DNA of 64,000 bases from Gymnorhina tibicen (taxonomy: Eukaryota; Chordata; Aves; Passeriformes; Artamidae): NCBI GenBank assembly GCA_013399875.1, contig VXAZ01007607.1:348505-412504 (forward strand). Reading direction: 5' to 3'. Position numbers and translations under genes: made by a program. Positions 1 to 10,291 of the stretch are shown piece after piece. Position 1 is the first letter of the stretch, and each line of letters begins with the position of its first letter. The notes beneath the pieces were generated by a model. The model saw only the letters and a program-made list of their open reading frames with translations, made no database searches and was not told where the DNA came from.

Positions 1-425
1 TGTGCAGTTGGGGCTGGGAAAACCTCAGAGAAGTCATCATTTTGATGTCCATCAGCATGCCTGATCTCAACTGTGAACTTCTCAGTGTAAACGATGAGTA
101 GGTGAGGTTGTTTCTGGCCAAAACCAACACAAATGAGGAGTTGCCTGGTTTCAGCAGCACTGTTTGTTTATGTGATGAGCATTTTAATATCTCAAGAGCT
201 GATCACCCAACAGATTTCTCCAACAGTGCTCATCACCTGTGTGCAAAACCAGGAACATCCTGATGTGCTTCATACTGAAAATATTACAAAGCTTCTCAAA
301 ACCATTCTCAGAATGTACTTGACAACTGCTGGATAGGAATAAATTTGTTTCAAATAGTTCTTGTAGCAGTTCCAGCTCTGTAGGAGAGTTAAAGAGTTCT
401 CCTTCCCTGTTTTCTTTCTTCCCAG
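1..425 (+). other. DVL1 intron (left edge)
   Basis: Non-coding sequence before the first recognisable exon. It ends in a T/C-rich tract and the acceptor at 424-425. I see no exon or repeat here; the 67-codon open frame at 133-336 does not resemble any Dishevelled segment. Confidence 0.6.
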
Positions 426-3400
426 ACCTATCAGCCTAACAGTAGCCAAATGCTGGGACCCTACTCCCAGGAGTTATTTCACCATCCCCAGGGGTGAGTA
501 CACGTTTGGGCTCTTTGCTGGGTTCCTGGGGAGCCCTCAAGGTCTGGAATATTTTCACTTACTCTGGCATCTAAACAGATTCTGCCGGTTCAGTTCTTTT
601 ATTTGTTTGCTTTTCTTTTGGGAGCCTGGGGTTCAAGATAACTTTTTCTGAGATTCCACTGCCCGCTGAATTCCTGGGAGTTTTTCTCTTGGTTCAGATC
701 TTTGGATCAAGCTCCTAACGTTTTGGGAGGTGATATTAACCTTGCAGTTGATAAAAGATTTAGAGATAACTATATAAAAAAGTCTTGTTTTCTCACACGT
801 GCACTTCTTAGAGAGAATTTAAACCAAGTGTTTTGAAAATGTGAGGGAAGCACCAGTGATACACGTAAAACACTTTGAAAATGATCTCATGTTCAGTAGC
901 AGTGAAAGATCTGTGCTCCTGTGACAATCACAGCTGCCTCCTGCTGGTGAGGGCTGTGCTGGTGGTGCTGGAACCGGTTTGTTCCCAGTCCACAGAAGAT
1001 GAGGGGGGCATTGAAGATGAGGGTGGAATAAAAACAACAGACTGGTGCAGACTGTGGGAGCTCACTCCCGTGAAAGCCTTAGGAAAGCCATTGAAACAAC
1101 AAGAGAACCAAGAGAAAACCCCTCAGATCTTTCAAAGTCTTGATGTTTGCTCCAAGTCTGACCCTGTTTTGCTGTCCCTTTGTGGTGGTGCAGACTATGG
1201 GACCTCACTCCCACCAAACCCGTAGAAAAACCATTGAAATAAGAAGAGAACAAGAGAAAACCCCTCAGATTTCTCAAAATCCTGGTGTTTCCTGCAAGTC
1301 TGCCCCCGTTTTTCTGTCCCTTTGTGGCAGTGCAGACTACAGGACCTCATTCCTATGAAACCCTTAGGAAAACCAGAGAATTAAGAGAAACCCCTCAAAA
1401 TCCTGGTGTTTGCTCCAAGTCTGACCCCATTTTCTGTCCCTTGTGGTGGTGCAGACTACAGGACCTCATTCCTATGAAACCCTTAGGAAAACCAGAGAAA
1501 CAACAAGAGAAAACCCCTCAGATTTCTCAGACTCATGGTGTTTCCTGCAAGTCTGACCTCGTTTTGCTGTCCTTTTGTGGCGGTGCAGACTACAGGACCT
1601 CACTCCTGTGAAACCCTTAGGAAAAGCAGAGAAACAACAAGAGAACCAAGAGAAAACCCCTCAGATCTTTCAAAGTCTTGATGTTTGCTCCAAGTCTGAC
1701 CCTGTTTTGCTGTCCCTTTGTGGCGGTGCAGACTACAGGACCTCACTCCTGTGAAACCCTTAGGAAAAGCAGAGAAACAACAAGAGAACCAAGAGAAAAC
1801 CCCTCAGATCTTTCAAAGTCTTGATGTTTGCTCCAAGTCTGACCCTGTTTTGCTGTCCCTTTGTGGCGGTGCAGACTATGGGACCTCACTCTGTGAAACT
1901 CGTAGGAAAGCCATTGAAACAACAAGAGAACCAAGAGAAAACCCCTCAGATCTTTCAAAGTCTTGATGTTTGCTCCAAGTCTGACCCTGTTTTGCTGTCC
2001 CTTTGTGGCGGTGCAGACTACAGGACCTCACTCCTGTGAAACCCTTAGGAAAACCAGAGAAACAAGAGAAAACCCTCAAAATCCTGGTGTTTCCTGCAAA
2101 TCTGACCCCATTTTCTGCCCCTTTGTGGCGGCGCAGACTATGCGACCTCACTCCCACCAAACCTGTAGAAAAACCCCTGAAACAACAAGAGAACAAGAGA
2201 AAACCCCTCAGATCTTTCAAAGTCTTGATGTTTGCTCCAAGTCTGACCCCATTTTCTGCCCCTTTGTGGCGGTGCAGACTATGCGACCTCACTCCCACCA
2301 AACCCGTAGAAAAACCATCGAAACGAGAAAAGAACAAGAGAAAACCCCTCAGATCTTTCAAAGTCCTGATGTTTGCTGCGAACTGACCCCCGTTTCCCCT
2401 GTGCCTTCCGTCCGCAGCTGAGCCGGTGCGGCCGATCGACCCCGCGGCGTGGATCTCTCATACCACGGCCATGACGGGAGCGTACCCCCGTTACGGTATG
2501 AGCCCCTCCATGAGCATCACCACATCTACCAGCTCCTCACTAACAAGCTCAATTCCCGAGTCGGAAAGTAAGTCACCCCCTGGCCGGCCCAGGGCAGGGG
2601 GCTGCTCGGGGCCTGCAGGGCCCGGCCCACGGGCACACGGCGACAGCGGCGGCGCCGGCCAGGCCTTGGAGGGTTTCTCACGCTTGGGGAAAAGCAGGAG
2701 AACTTTTGACCAAGGTCGGAGGTTGACGTAGAGGTCTTTTGGCGGGGTTTTGTCTCAGGAAGGAGAGGGTGCTGGCGGTTTTTGAAGATAGGCTCAGGTT
2801 TATCCCCCCGCCTCGGGTGGATGGGAGAGCTCCCTCCTCGCTTTAGTTGGTTTCAATAAATTTCAGCAGCGACGTTAAGTGTTTCGTTCAGGAGGTCCTT
2901 CCCTGCTATTCACACGGCCTTCTTTGATACTTTTTGATCCTTTTTTATGCTTTTTTTTTTTTTTCTATTTCTGGAATTTATTGAGCAAGCTAAAACCAAG
3001 TTTAGCATCCCACATGAAATTATGGTTAAGACTTCAACCTTCTTCCTGGTTTGTCTGTTTGTGGCGGTCTAAAGGAGTCACGTGCACGAAACCAGGAGGT
3101 TATCATGATTCAGAGAGGTTTCTTTAATTGAAAAGCCTCTCCGTTCACTCTAAACACACAGAATCTTCTGAATTGGATCTCACCAGGATCACTGAGTCCA
3201 GGTCTTAAGTGAGTGGCCCAAACAGGGATTAAACCCACGGCCTCGGGTGTTATTAACACCAACTCCTTACCTTGGAAAATTTGTTTAAGGAATGTTAGCC
3301 CTTCCTTTCTTTTACTCAAAACGACACTTTGAGGATTTCAAAAGCGTGGCATTGGTTGTAAAATGCCTCGGATTTTATAAGCTGGAATTCCACCTCTCCT

Positions 3401-6400
3401 AGGAGGGAAAGGCCAGATTTTTTTTTTGGTAGGTGTTTTTAGCTATCAGGCAGCACCAGTGAGGGGAAAAAATCTGCAGTAGGAAGCAAGTGAGCCCCTT
3501 TCCTGCTGGCTGCTTTATCCTGAGATGTGTTTTGAGCCTTACAGGTACTGCTGGAATCCAGTGTCTCTGCTGATTGCTGTGAAACGAGTCTGTATTCAGC
3601 ATTCCTCTTGAACAATTCATGTATCCCGTGCCTTGATTATAGTGCTGGGGTTGGGAAGTGGGGAACAGGCACCCTCTCAGTCATTCTTGGAAAATAAAGG
3701 TATTTGGGAGCAGAACCACCTTTCTGGAGACAGCTTCTCATTTCTGTGCCAGTGACTTAAAATGCTTCCTTTCTGAAATGCAAGAGAATGAAGGGTACCC
3801 CTGATTTTTACTGTGACCTCTTCCTTCAGCTCAGCCCTGTTACCTGCCCTGACCTGGGCTGGGTGAATTTTCCACAGCTGACTGAATTCAGACCAAAGTT
3901 TGGGAGCATTTCAGAGGCATCTTAGAATTTTCCATATCTGTACAGCAACTAGAACTTAGAAAATACTGATTTTCTGTTCATATGCAGATCTCAGGTCTCC
4001 AAGAAAATACAATTTATTGCTCCCCATGTACTTGGATATTAGTTTGTTGGTTTATTTTTTTTCCCCAGACACGTTGCTTTTTGCCACTAACCAAACTAAC
4101 TTAAAGCAAAAGCAAAGTTTTAGTGTTTATTTGAGGTTTGTAAGTATTGAAGCTGCATGCAGAGCTGGTCTGGGATGTTTTCATGCGTATTGGCAGTGCA
4201 TGCATGCAAAGAAGCATTTTCAGTTTTCATTGTTTCACGCTTGCTGCACCTTTTTTTATCAAAAATTTGGGGTGGCCGGAAAAGGACAAAAGTGGTTCCC
4301 TTGTACTTTTGAAAGGTGGGTGATGTGGGGAACTGGGAGGAGGGAGGGGAGGAGAGTTTCTCAGTTCCTGCTGGAGAAAGGGTCTGGGCTCCAAACACAG
4401 GCAGAAATGAATTTTCTAGGGATGGAAGCTGGGACAGGAAAGGAGGATTTGACAAGGTCAACCTCAACCCTGCTCTGATTTTATTGTAAATATTGCTCGG
4501 GAAAGGGTGAAGCCTCTGGGGATCCAGCTCTGCCTGTGGTGGTGTGAGCTGGGAATGGCTGTGGAGGCGTTTGGGAGCTTTTTTTAAAGTGTCCCGCAAG
4601 GAAGATGCAGGGCAGAGTAACCCTGGGAGGAGTGGGTTGTGAGGCTGCCATCTCTGGCACTCTGGGAAGGCTTTTCTGAGGAAATCACTGTCCTTTCTCC
4701 TGATGAGGGAAGATTTATCATTTCAGTTCTCCTCGGGAATGTCCAGATCTTTAAAAAAAACCGGCTGGACATGGACTGAGCCATGGCCATGCTCTTTCTC
4801 CGTGCAGATGGGTGTTACCCCTGCCACCCCAAACCCGAAAGAACAAACCCCAAAAGCTCGTCCCGCAGAGCTCCCCGTGCAGTGCACCGATCCCTCGGGT
4901 GGAAGGGCTGTTCCTGGGGAATGGAAATGGGAAATTGTGGATCACAGAACTCCTTGGATCTCCTTTTCTGCCAGTGCTGATGCAGAATGGATCCTGTAGC
5001 TGCTCTGGGAAGCCAAGACACGGGGACTCAGCATTTCTGCCACCAAACTGGTGGCACTGAGCACAAAATGGGAAGAATTCCTACAAATGCTGAAGTTTAC
5101 TCCATGGATGAGGGTGCATTTGGGAACCTTTGTGTCTTTTTTTTTTTTTTTTAACTTTTTTTTTATTTTTGCATCAGGTGGTAAAAGTGTATTTTTGTTT
5201 CATCCCAGCCGGGAGCTGAGAAGTTCTTTCAGACTCAGTTCATTTCAAAGCAGCCTGTGACCTCTCTTCCTTTCAGAATTAGAAGAATCTCCCTTAACTG
5301 TGAAGAGTGACATGGCTACTATTGTCAAGGTTATGCAGCTGCCAGACTCAGGCCTTGAAATTCGGGACAGGATGTGGTTAAAAATCACCATCTCCAATGC
5401 TGTCATAGGTAAGCAGATCCCAGGAATGCTGGTGGGGGGGAAAAAAACCAGTGACTTCGTGGAAATAGGCTCAAGAAATGACCTTTTAATGAGCTTTTTT
5501 TTTCATGTTTATGACCTCTTATATTCCATTCATGGACAGCTCTGAGTGTGACAGGAAATAACTCCCGTTTGAGCTTGGGCAGCCAAAATTGCTGCACATT
5601 TCTTGTGCCCACACAGAGCTGGTCCTTAATCCTTTGTTTTCGTATCTCTCAGGTTTTCAGGTGGCTCTAGAGATCTGCCCAAATCCAGCAGAACAGCTGG
5701 AATTCCAGACACACGACCTTAATAAAGCCTCTTAATTAGATTTAAAATCACCACAGCCAGTCTGCCTGTGCTAGCATTCAGTCAGTTCAGGCTGTAGTTG
5801 CTTTTTGCTGAGGAAGGGGTTGGAACACAGGTTTTTTGGCAATCTAAAATCTGCCCCTTGAGGAAGGTGACTCCCAGTCGCTTCTCCTCTGGAAATCCGG
5901 AGAAAAATTCATTTCACTCCCGCAGCTGAAAGGAGTTGCAGAGTGTGTGTGAATAAGATTTTTTACGTGTGTATTTAGTGTCAGTGCCCGTGTAGGTGTT
6001 CAGCTGGCACAGTTTGGCTCAGGGGATCCCGTGTCTCCTCTTGCTGTCCCCATTTTAGGAGCAGATGTGGTGGACTGGCTTTACACGCACGTGGAAGGCT
6101 TCAAGGACCGCCGGGAGGCCAGGAAATACGCCAGCAGCATGTTGAAACACGGCTACCTCAGGCACACTGTGAACAAAATCACCTTCTCAGAGCAGTGCTA
6201 TTACGTCTTTGGAGACCTCTGTGGCAGTAAGTGCCCAGCTGGGAAGGGCAGAGCTGTCCCCGTGTCACTTTTGTGCCTCGAGGATGCACAGAGAGTCCCC
6301 TCGTGCATCCTCACGATGAGGAATTTCCACGAGGGTGGCAGAGCTCTGGAGCAGCTGCCCAGGGAGGGGGGTGGAGTTTCTCTGGAGATGTTCCAAACCC

Positions 6401-9400
6401 AGCTGGACACATTCCTGTGTCCAGGATTGGACGGGGGGGTTGGACAGGGTGATCTGCAGAGGTCCCTTCCAAGCCTGACTCTCCTGGGATTCTGTGGGGT
6501 TTCACGAGGGGTGTCCCAGAACAGGTCATTACCCTGAAATTGTGTGATGCTCCCTGTTAGCCCAGGCTAGGAGAGCACTTGGGGGAGGGATGAACCCATC
6601 AAGTCGAGCACTGAGGACAGCAGGATTTATTTCTGGTGGTGCCCAGGCAAGGAGAGCACTTGGGGGAGGGATGAACCCATCAAGTCGAGCACTGAGGACA
6701 GCAGGATTTATTTCTGGTGGTGCCACACAGACTCCCTGCTTGTCAGTCCCACTCAGTTCCCAGTCTGGAAAAGGGGGATGTTCTCACCCTGTCCTCACCC
6801 TGTTCTCACCTCTCACTGCTGGCTGAGAAGGCTGATTCCGAGGGGTTGCTAAGCTTCGAATGCCTCCATGAATGAATCCCCAGGGATTATTCCACCTGCT
6901 GGCTGAGAAGTTTTCACCTCTCCTCTCTCTCCCAGATCTGGCTGCACTGAACCTCAACAACGGTTCCAGCGGCGCCTCGGACCAGGACACCCTGGCTCCG
7001 CTCCCGCATCCCGCTGCTCCCTGGCCCCTGGGCCAAGGATATCCCTACCAGTATCCTCTGCCCCCTCCTTGTTTCCCACCAGCATACCAAGACCCGGGCT
7101 TTAGCTACGGCAGCGGCAGCGCAGGCAGCCAGCAAAGCGAAGGTAAGATGGGTTATTAACGGGGTGTGAATCCCACAGCTCTCATCCTCCCCCAGCCATT
7201 TGCTTGAGTTCCTTCGTGCTGTCCGTGCCTGTCTCGTGGTTTCGTTGGCTCCCCGCATGGATTGTGTGCAACAGCACTTAATGGAAGGTGTTTGTGCCTG
7301 TGGAGGAGTGGGTTTGGCTTTCAGCCCTCCGTGGAAACTGCCAGGCGTAACCCAGTCAGGAAGTGCCAGCAGTGGGGCTGATGCTGCTGGAAGTGAGGCG
7401 GTTTCTGTGCTGCTGGGACAGGGGTTAGAACCGAGGAGCTCTTGGCTTTCACTTCAGTGCTCGGCACAAGAGGAAAATCACATTGTTCTGCTGGTGTGAG
7501 ACCAGTGGGAGGTGGCCAGCCAGGGGTTTCCAGGGCTGGAACACTGCTCACGGGGAGGAGAGTCTCTGCTGGCATGTGTGACAGGGACAGGAAGAGAATT
7601 CTGCATGGATTAAAGACCTGCCCTCCTCCTTTTCTGCCCTAGCATGATGCCGTGATTCATTTTAACCTTAGTAAATAAAACGATGTCATTTTTGGCCGTA
7701 CAGATACGATTATTTTTAATTTCTTTTTTTTTTTTTTTAAATCACTTCCAGAGTGAGTTTTGCTTTTGGAAACGCTGCCAGTAAAGAAAGGGTGAGGATT
7801 CCTTGTGTTTTTACAGGGAACATCCAGTAAATTGGATGTCACTTAGCCCTGTTTACCACAGCCAGCCAGATTTTGCAAAATGGCACAAAAGGGTTTCAGA
7901 ACAGGAGCTTGCTCACGAGATTTTAGCCCAGCTGCTTCTCACCTTATCCCAAAATAAGAAATATCCACGAGGAAGCTCCCAGAGGTTTTAGAACTGGAAA
8001 CTGCCCTGGACAGAACGTGGGGGTGTTTTTTTGGCAGCTGCTTCCGTGAGCAGTAGGAATTCTCTCCCTGCCGCTGGAATAGGAAAGGAATGGTGTTTTA
8101 TCCATGCTGTGGAGAGCCTCCCAAAAAGTGCCAGGGTGTTTGGCTCTGAAAGGTTTCCACGCTGGAAAACAACTTCTGTGCTGTTTCTTGTTTTGTAACT
8201 GTTATTCCCTTGTTTTGTCCTGAGCAAGCGTTAGACTGAAGGATTCCTAGAGGAATGGCTGACTCTAGGGGATTGGTAAGCTTCAAATGCCTCCATAATG
8301 AATTCACAGCATGATCATTTTTAGACTCCTGTGACCCAAATGTTTAGCTGTATTTTTATTTTTTTTTTTTAATTTTTTTTTTTTTTAATTTTTTAAGTTT
8401 TAATTTTATTTTGAATTGTCTTGGACGTTCAACCTGTCTCAGTGCACAGTGGTGTGACATTGGCATGTCAACCTGTCTGGCCCCTGTGGGACCGTACTGC
8501 AGCAGCTCAGAGGGGAGGGAATCAGGTGGGAAAACCCCGTCCCCAGGCTCTCCAGAAAATGAATAGTCCAAATTTATTACGGTGTCACCCCCCTGGGTTG
8601 GATTTTCTCTGCCAGTGCCCTTCCACTGCCCGTTTATTGCTGGCCAGGTGCCTCAGGCAGGTGTTGGGAGTGCTGGAACACGAGGCTGCACTGCTCACTC
8701 TCAAAGCAGTGTTAGAATTGGGGTTTTGTGCCCTTTCTCTTTTATCTGCACTGTTAGATCATAACAATCAGCAAACACCACCTCAGAGGCCCAGGCTCAG
8801 AACATTGACTTAAAATCCTGTGGTTTTATGGTCTCTTTTCCATCTCTCTGGCACTCTGCAGGGAATGCAGCCTTTCCCCCCCAAAAACCAGCCTGGTTTC
8901 CCATCTCCCCAGGCAGCTGGAGCAGCAGAAGTGAGGGGCATCTGTAGCTCAACAAGGAGCAGCTCAAAATCATTTTGTTTTTCCCATTTCAGTGGCTCAT
9001 TCAGACTCAAAAGCTGCTCCCCTGTTCTGCTGGCTGGGGATCCTTTTTGGGAGCTCCATCTTGCACTGAGGTGGAATTTAATGGGATATTCCTTGGGTTG
9101 ATCAGTTGGATTTAAAAAAAGATAATTAGCTTGGAATTGTCTCCTCATCTCTCACGGGAAGAGAGCAAGACCTTCAACTTACATAAAAAATCACTTCTTG
9201 AAGTTCAGTGTAGCTTGTTCGTAGCAACAACTCAGCTGATACTCAGTGGCAATCCTTTGGTTTTCCAAGGTGATTTAGTGGCCCCTCTTGGGAACAACAT
9301 CCTCTGTGTTCCTGATTGATGGTAGAGCAGTTCAGGAACTGCTTTCCTAGGGAATTCTCCAACAGCACAACGCTTTTAGTGAGGAATTTTAAAAGAACCT

Positions 9401-10212
9401 CCCCCCTGAAGCCAACAAAACCTCAGGGATTTGAGTGTGCCCAAGGGTGACAGAGAAGGCAAAGGGGGTTTTTTTGGAAAAGGTACAAAATACCAAAGCA
9501 GAGACAATTAGAATTAAACCTCATTTGCTTGAGCCAACCCCCAAATTCCTGCTTTGTCCTCCCGCTCCTGCTCCTCCCCTCTCCCAGCGGGATGGATTCG
9601 AGCCGGGAGCCGGAGTTCAGCTGCTGCTTTCACCGTGCGAGCTCTGAGGCGTCTCTGTGTGTGTCCCCATGCATGGCACGACCCTCATTGCTGACCCCCA
9701 CGAGCCACCGCCAGCGCGCCCGGGCTGACGCGAGGGACCCGCCAGCAGAGCTGAGCTAACCCCGCTGTTTTCCCCCGTTTTCCCCCGTTTTCTCCTGTTT
9801 TCTCCCCCCCTCCGCGGGGGTGGCAGGGAGCAAAAGCAGCGGCTCGAACCGGAGCACCAGCGAGACCAGCAGGAGAGCCGTGGGCAGGGAGAAGGAGCGC
9901 AAGTCCGGGGGCAGCGGCAGCGAGTCGGAGCCCGCGGCGCGGCGCGAGCGGCCGCTCAGCCAGCTCAGCCAGCGCAGCCACGGCTCGGCCAGCGACAGGA
10001 GCCACCAGAGCCACCACTCGTACGGGCCCCCGGGGGTGCCCCCCTTGTACAGCCTGCCCAAGCTGGGCTCCAAGGTGTACGGCACCAGCGGCCCGCCCGG
10101 GGGGCCCCCGGTGCGCGAGCTGAGCGCCGTGCCGCCCGAGCTCACCGGGAGCCGCCAGTCCTTCCAGAAGGCCATGGGCAACCCTTGCGAGTTCTTCGTG
10201 GACATCATGTGA
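426..10212 (+). CDS. DVL1: DVL1, Dishevelled segment polarity protein 1 (3' part; six coding exons)
   Basis: Dishevelled is the cytoplasmic hub that relays Frizzled signals to the canonical Wnt/beta-catenin and planar-polarity branches. Exons, from splice sites and unbroken phase: 426-493, 2418-2567, 5277-5408, 6059-6226, 6936-7142, 9827-10212 (TGA 10210-10212). They encode the last 369 residues. The first exon carries the end of PDZ ([14 protein letters not shown]). The next is a Ser/Thr-rich linker, exons 3-4 are the DEP domain ([20 protein letters not shown], then [12 protein letters not shown]), exon 5 is the Pro-rich segment ([14 protein letters not shown]) and the last exon ends in the conserved PCEFFVDIM tail. 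The wording [14 protein letters not shown] and the ...VDIM end fit DVL1 better than DVL2/3, and TAS1R3 next door agrees. DIX and most of PDZ lie left of the window. An assembly gap starts one base after the stop. Confidence 0.96.
1031..2417 (+). repeat. Intronic minisatellite, unit ~142 bp, ~10 copies plus the true 3' splice site
   Basis: The landmark GTGCAG (GCGCAG once) recurs at 1045, 1188, 1330, 1449, 1583, 1726, 1869, 2011, 2131 and 2272. Spacing is mostly 141-143 bp, with shortened units of 119, 120 and 134. Each unit reads roughly: Lys-codon-like AGAAAACCCC, CTTGATGTTTGCTCCAAGTC, a pyrimidine tract, then a CAG. The authentic exon acceptor at 2416-2417 lies 140 bp after the last landmark and is preceded by the same unit sequence with a better pyrimidine tract, so the working splice site is itself the terminal unit. 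The array lies wholly in the DVL1 intron. Open frames across it are by-products of the repetition. Confidence 0.93.
2568..5276 (+). other. DVL1 intron, no gene seen
   Basis: 2.7 kb between the linker exon and the first DEP exon. It contains a T run near 2950-2965 and another near 5139-5164, and otherwise unique non-coding sequence. I recognise no exon, RNA gene or mobile element. Confidence 0.7.
6300..6515 (+). mobile_element. CR1-type LINE 3' fragment, sense
   Basis: This stretch in the DVL1 intron has the usual CR1 3'-end phrasing: TTCTCTGGAGATGTTCCAA, CCAGCTGGACA, TGTCCAG, a GGTTGGACAGG motif, CAGAGGTCCCTTCCAAGCC and a terminal GGGATTCTGTGGGG in place of the ATTCTRTG tail. 5'-truncated, non-coding and diverged. 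Assignment is by recognition of the family consensus, not by alignment. Confidence 0.7.
6560..6724 (+). repeat. 81-bp direct tandem duplication
   Basis: Two nearly identical copies (GAGAGCACTTGGGGGAGGGA at 6571 and again at 6652, 81 bp apart) abut each other just after the CR1 fragment in the DVL1 intron. Each ends with TTTATTTCTGGTGGTGCC. The unit is a multiple of three and stays open on both strands, but nothing suggests coding use. Confidence 0.92.
7143..9826 (+). other. Last DVL1 intron
   Basis: 2.7 kb with T/A homopolymer runs near 7726-7740 and 8358-8400 and a short region (8257-8305) resembling 6830-6880 in the preceding intron. I see no other exon. The acceptor preceding 9827 is in an unusually C/T-rich tract containing three copies of a CCCCGTTTT-like phrase. 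Confidence 0.7.
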
Positions 10213-10291
10213 NNNNNNNNNNNNNNNNNNNNNNNNNNNNNNNNNNNNNNNNNNNNNNNNNNNNNNNNNNNNNNNNNNNNNNNNNNNNNNN
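10213..10291. other. Assembly gap, 79 N
   Basis: A run of N begins immediately after the DVL1 stop codon, so the first part of the 3'UTR is missing. The sequence resumes at 10292 with C-rich then A-rich sequence. Confidence 1.

Noticed and set aside
1876..2421. 150-160-codon frames in the DVL1 intron array
   Set aside because: They are repeat-derived, with no continuity with DVL1 phase, and end at the true exon boundary.
4017..4599. 150-160-codon frames on both strands in a DVL1 intron
   Set aside because: They overlap each other, lie between two DEP-flanking exons, and match no Dishevelled isoform segment I know.
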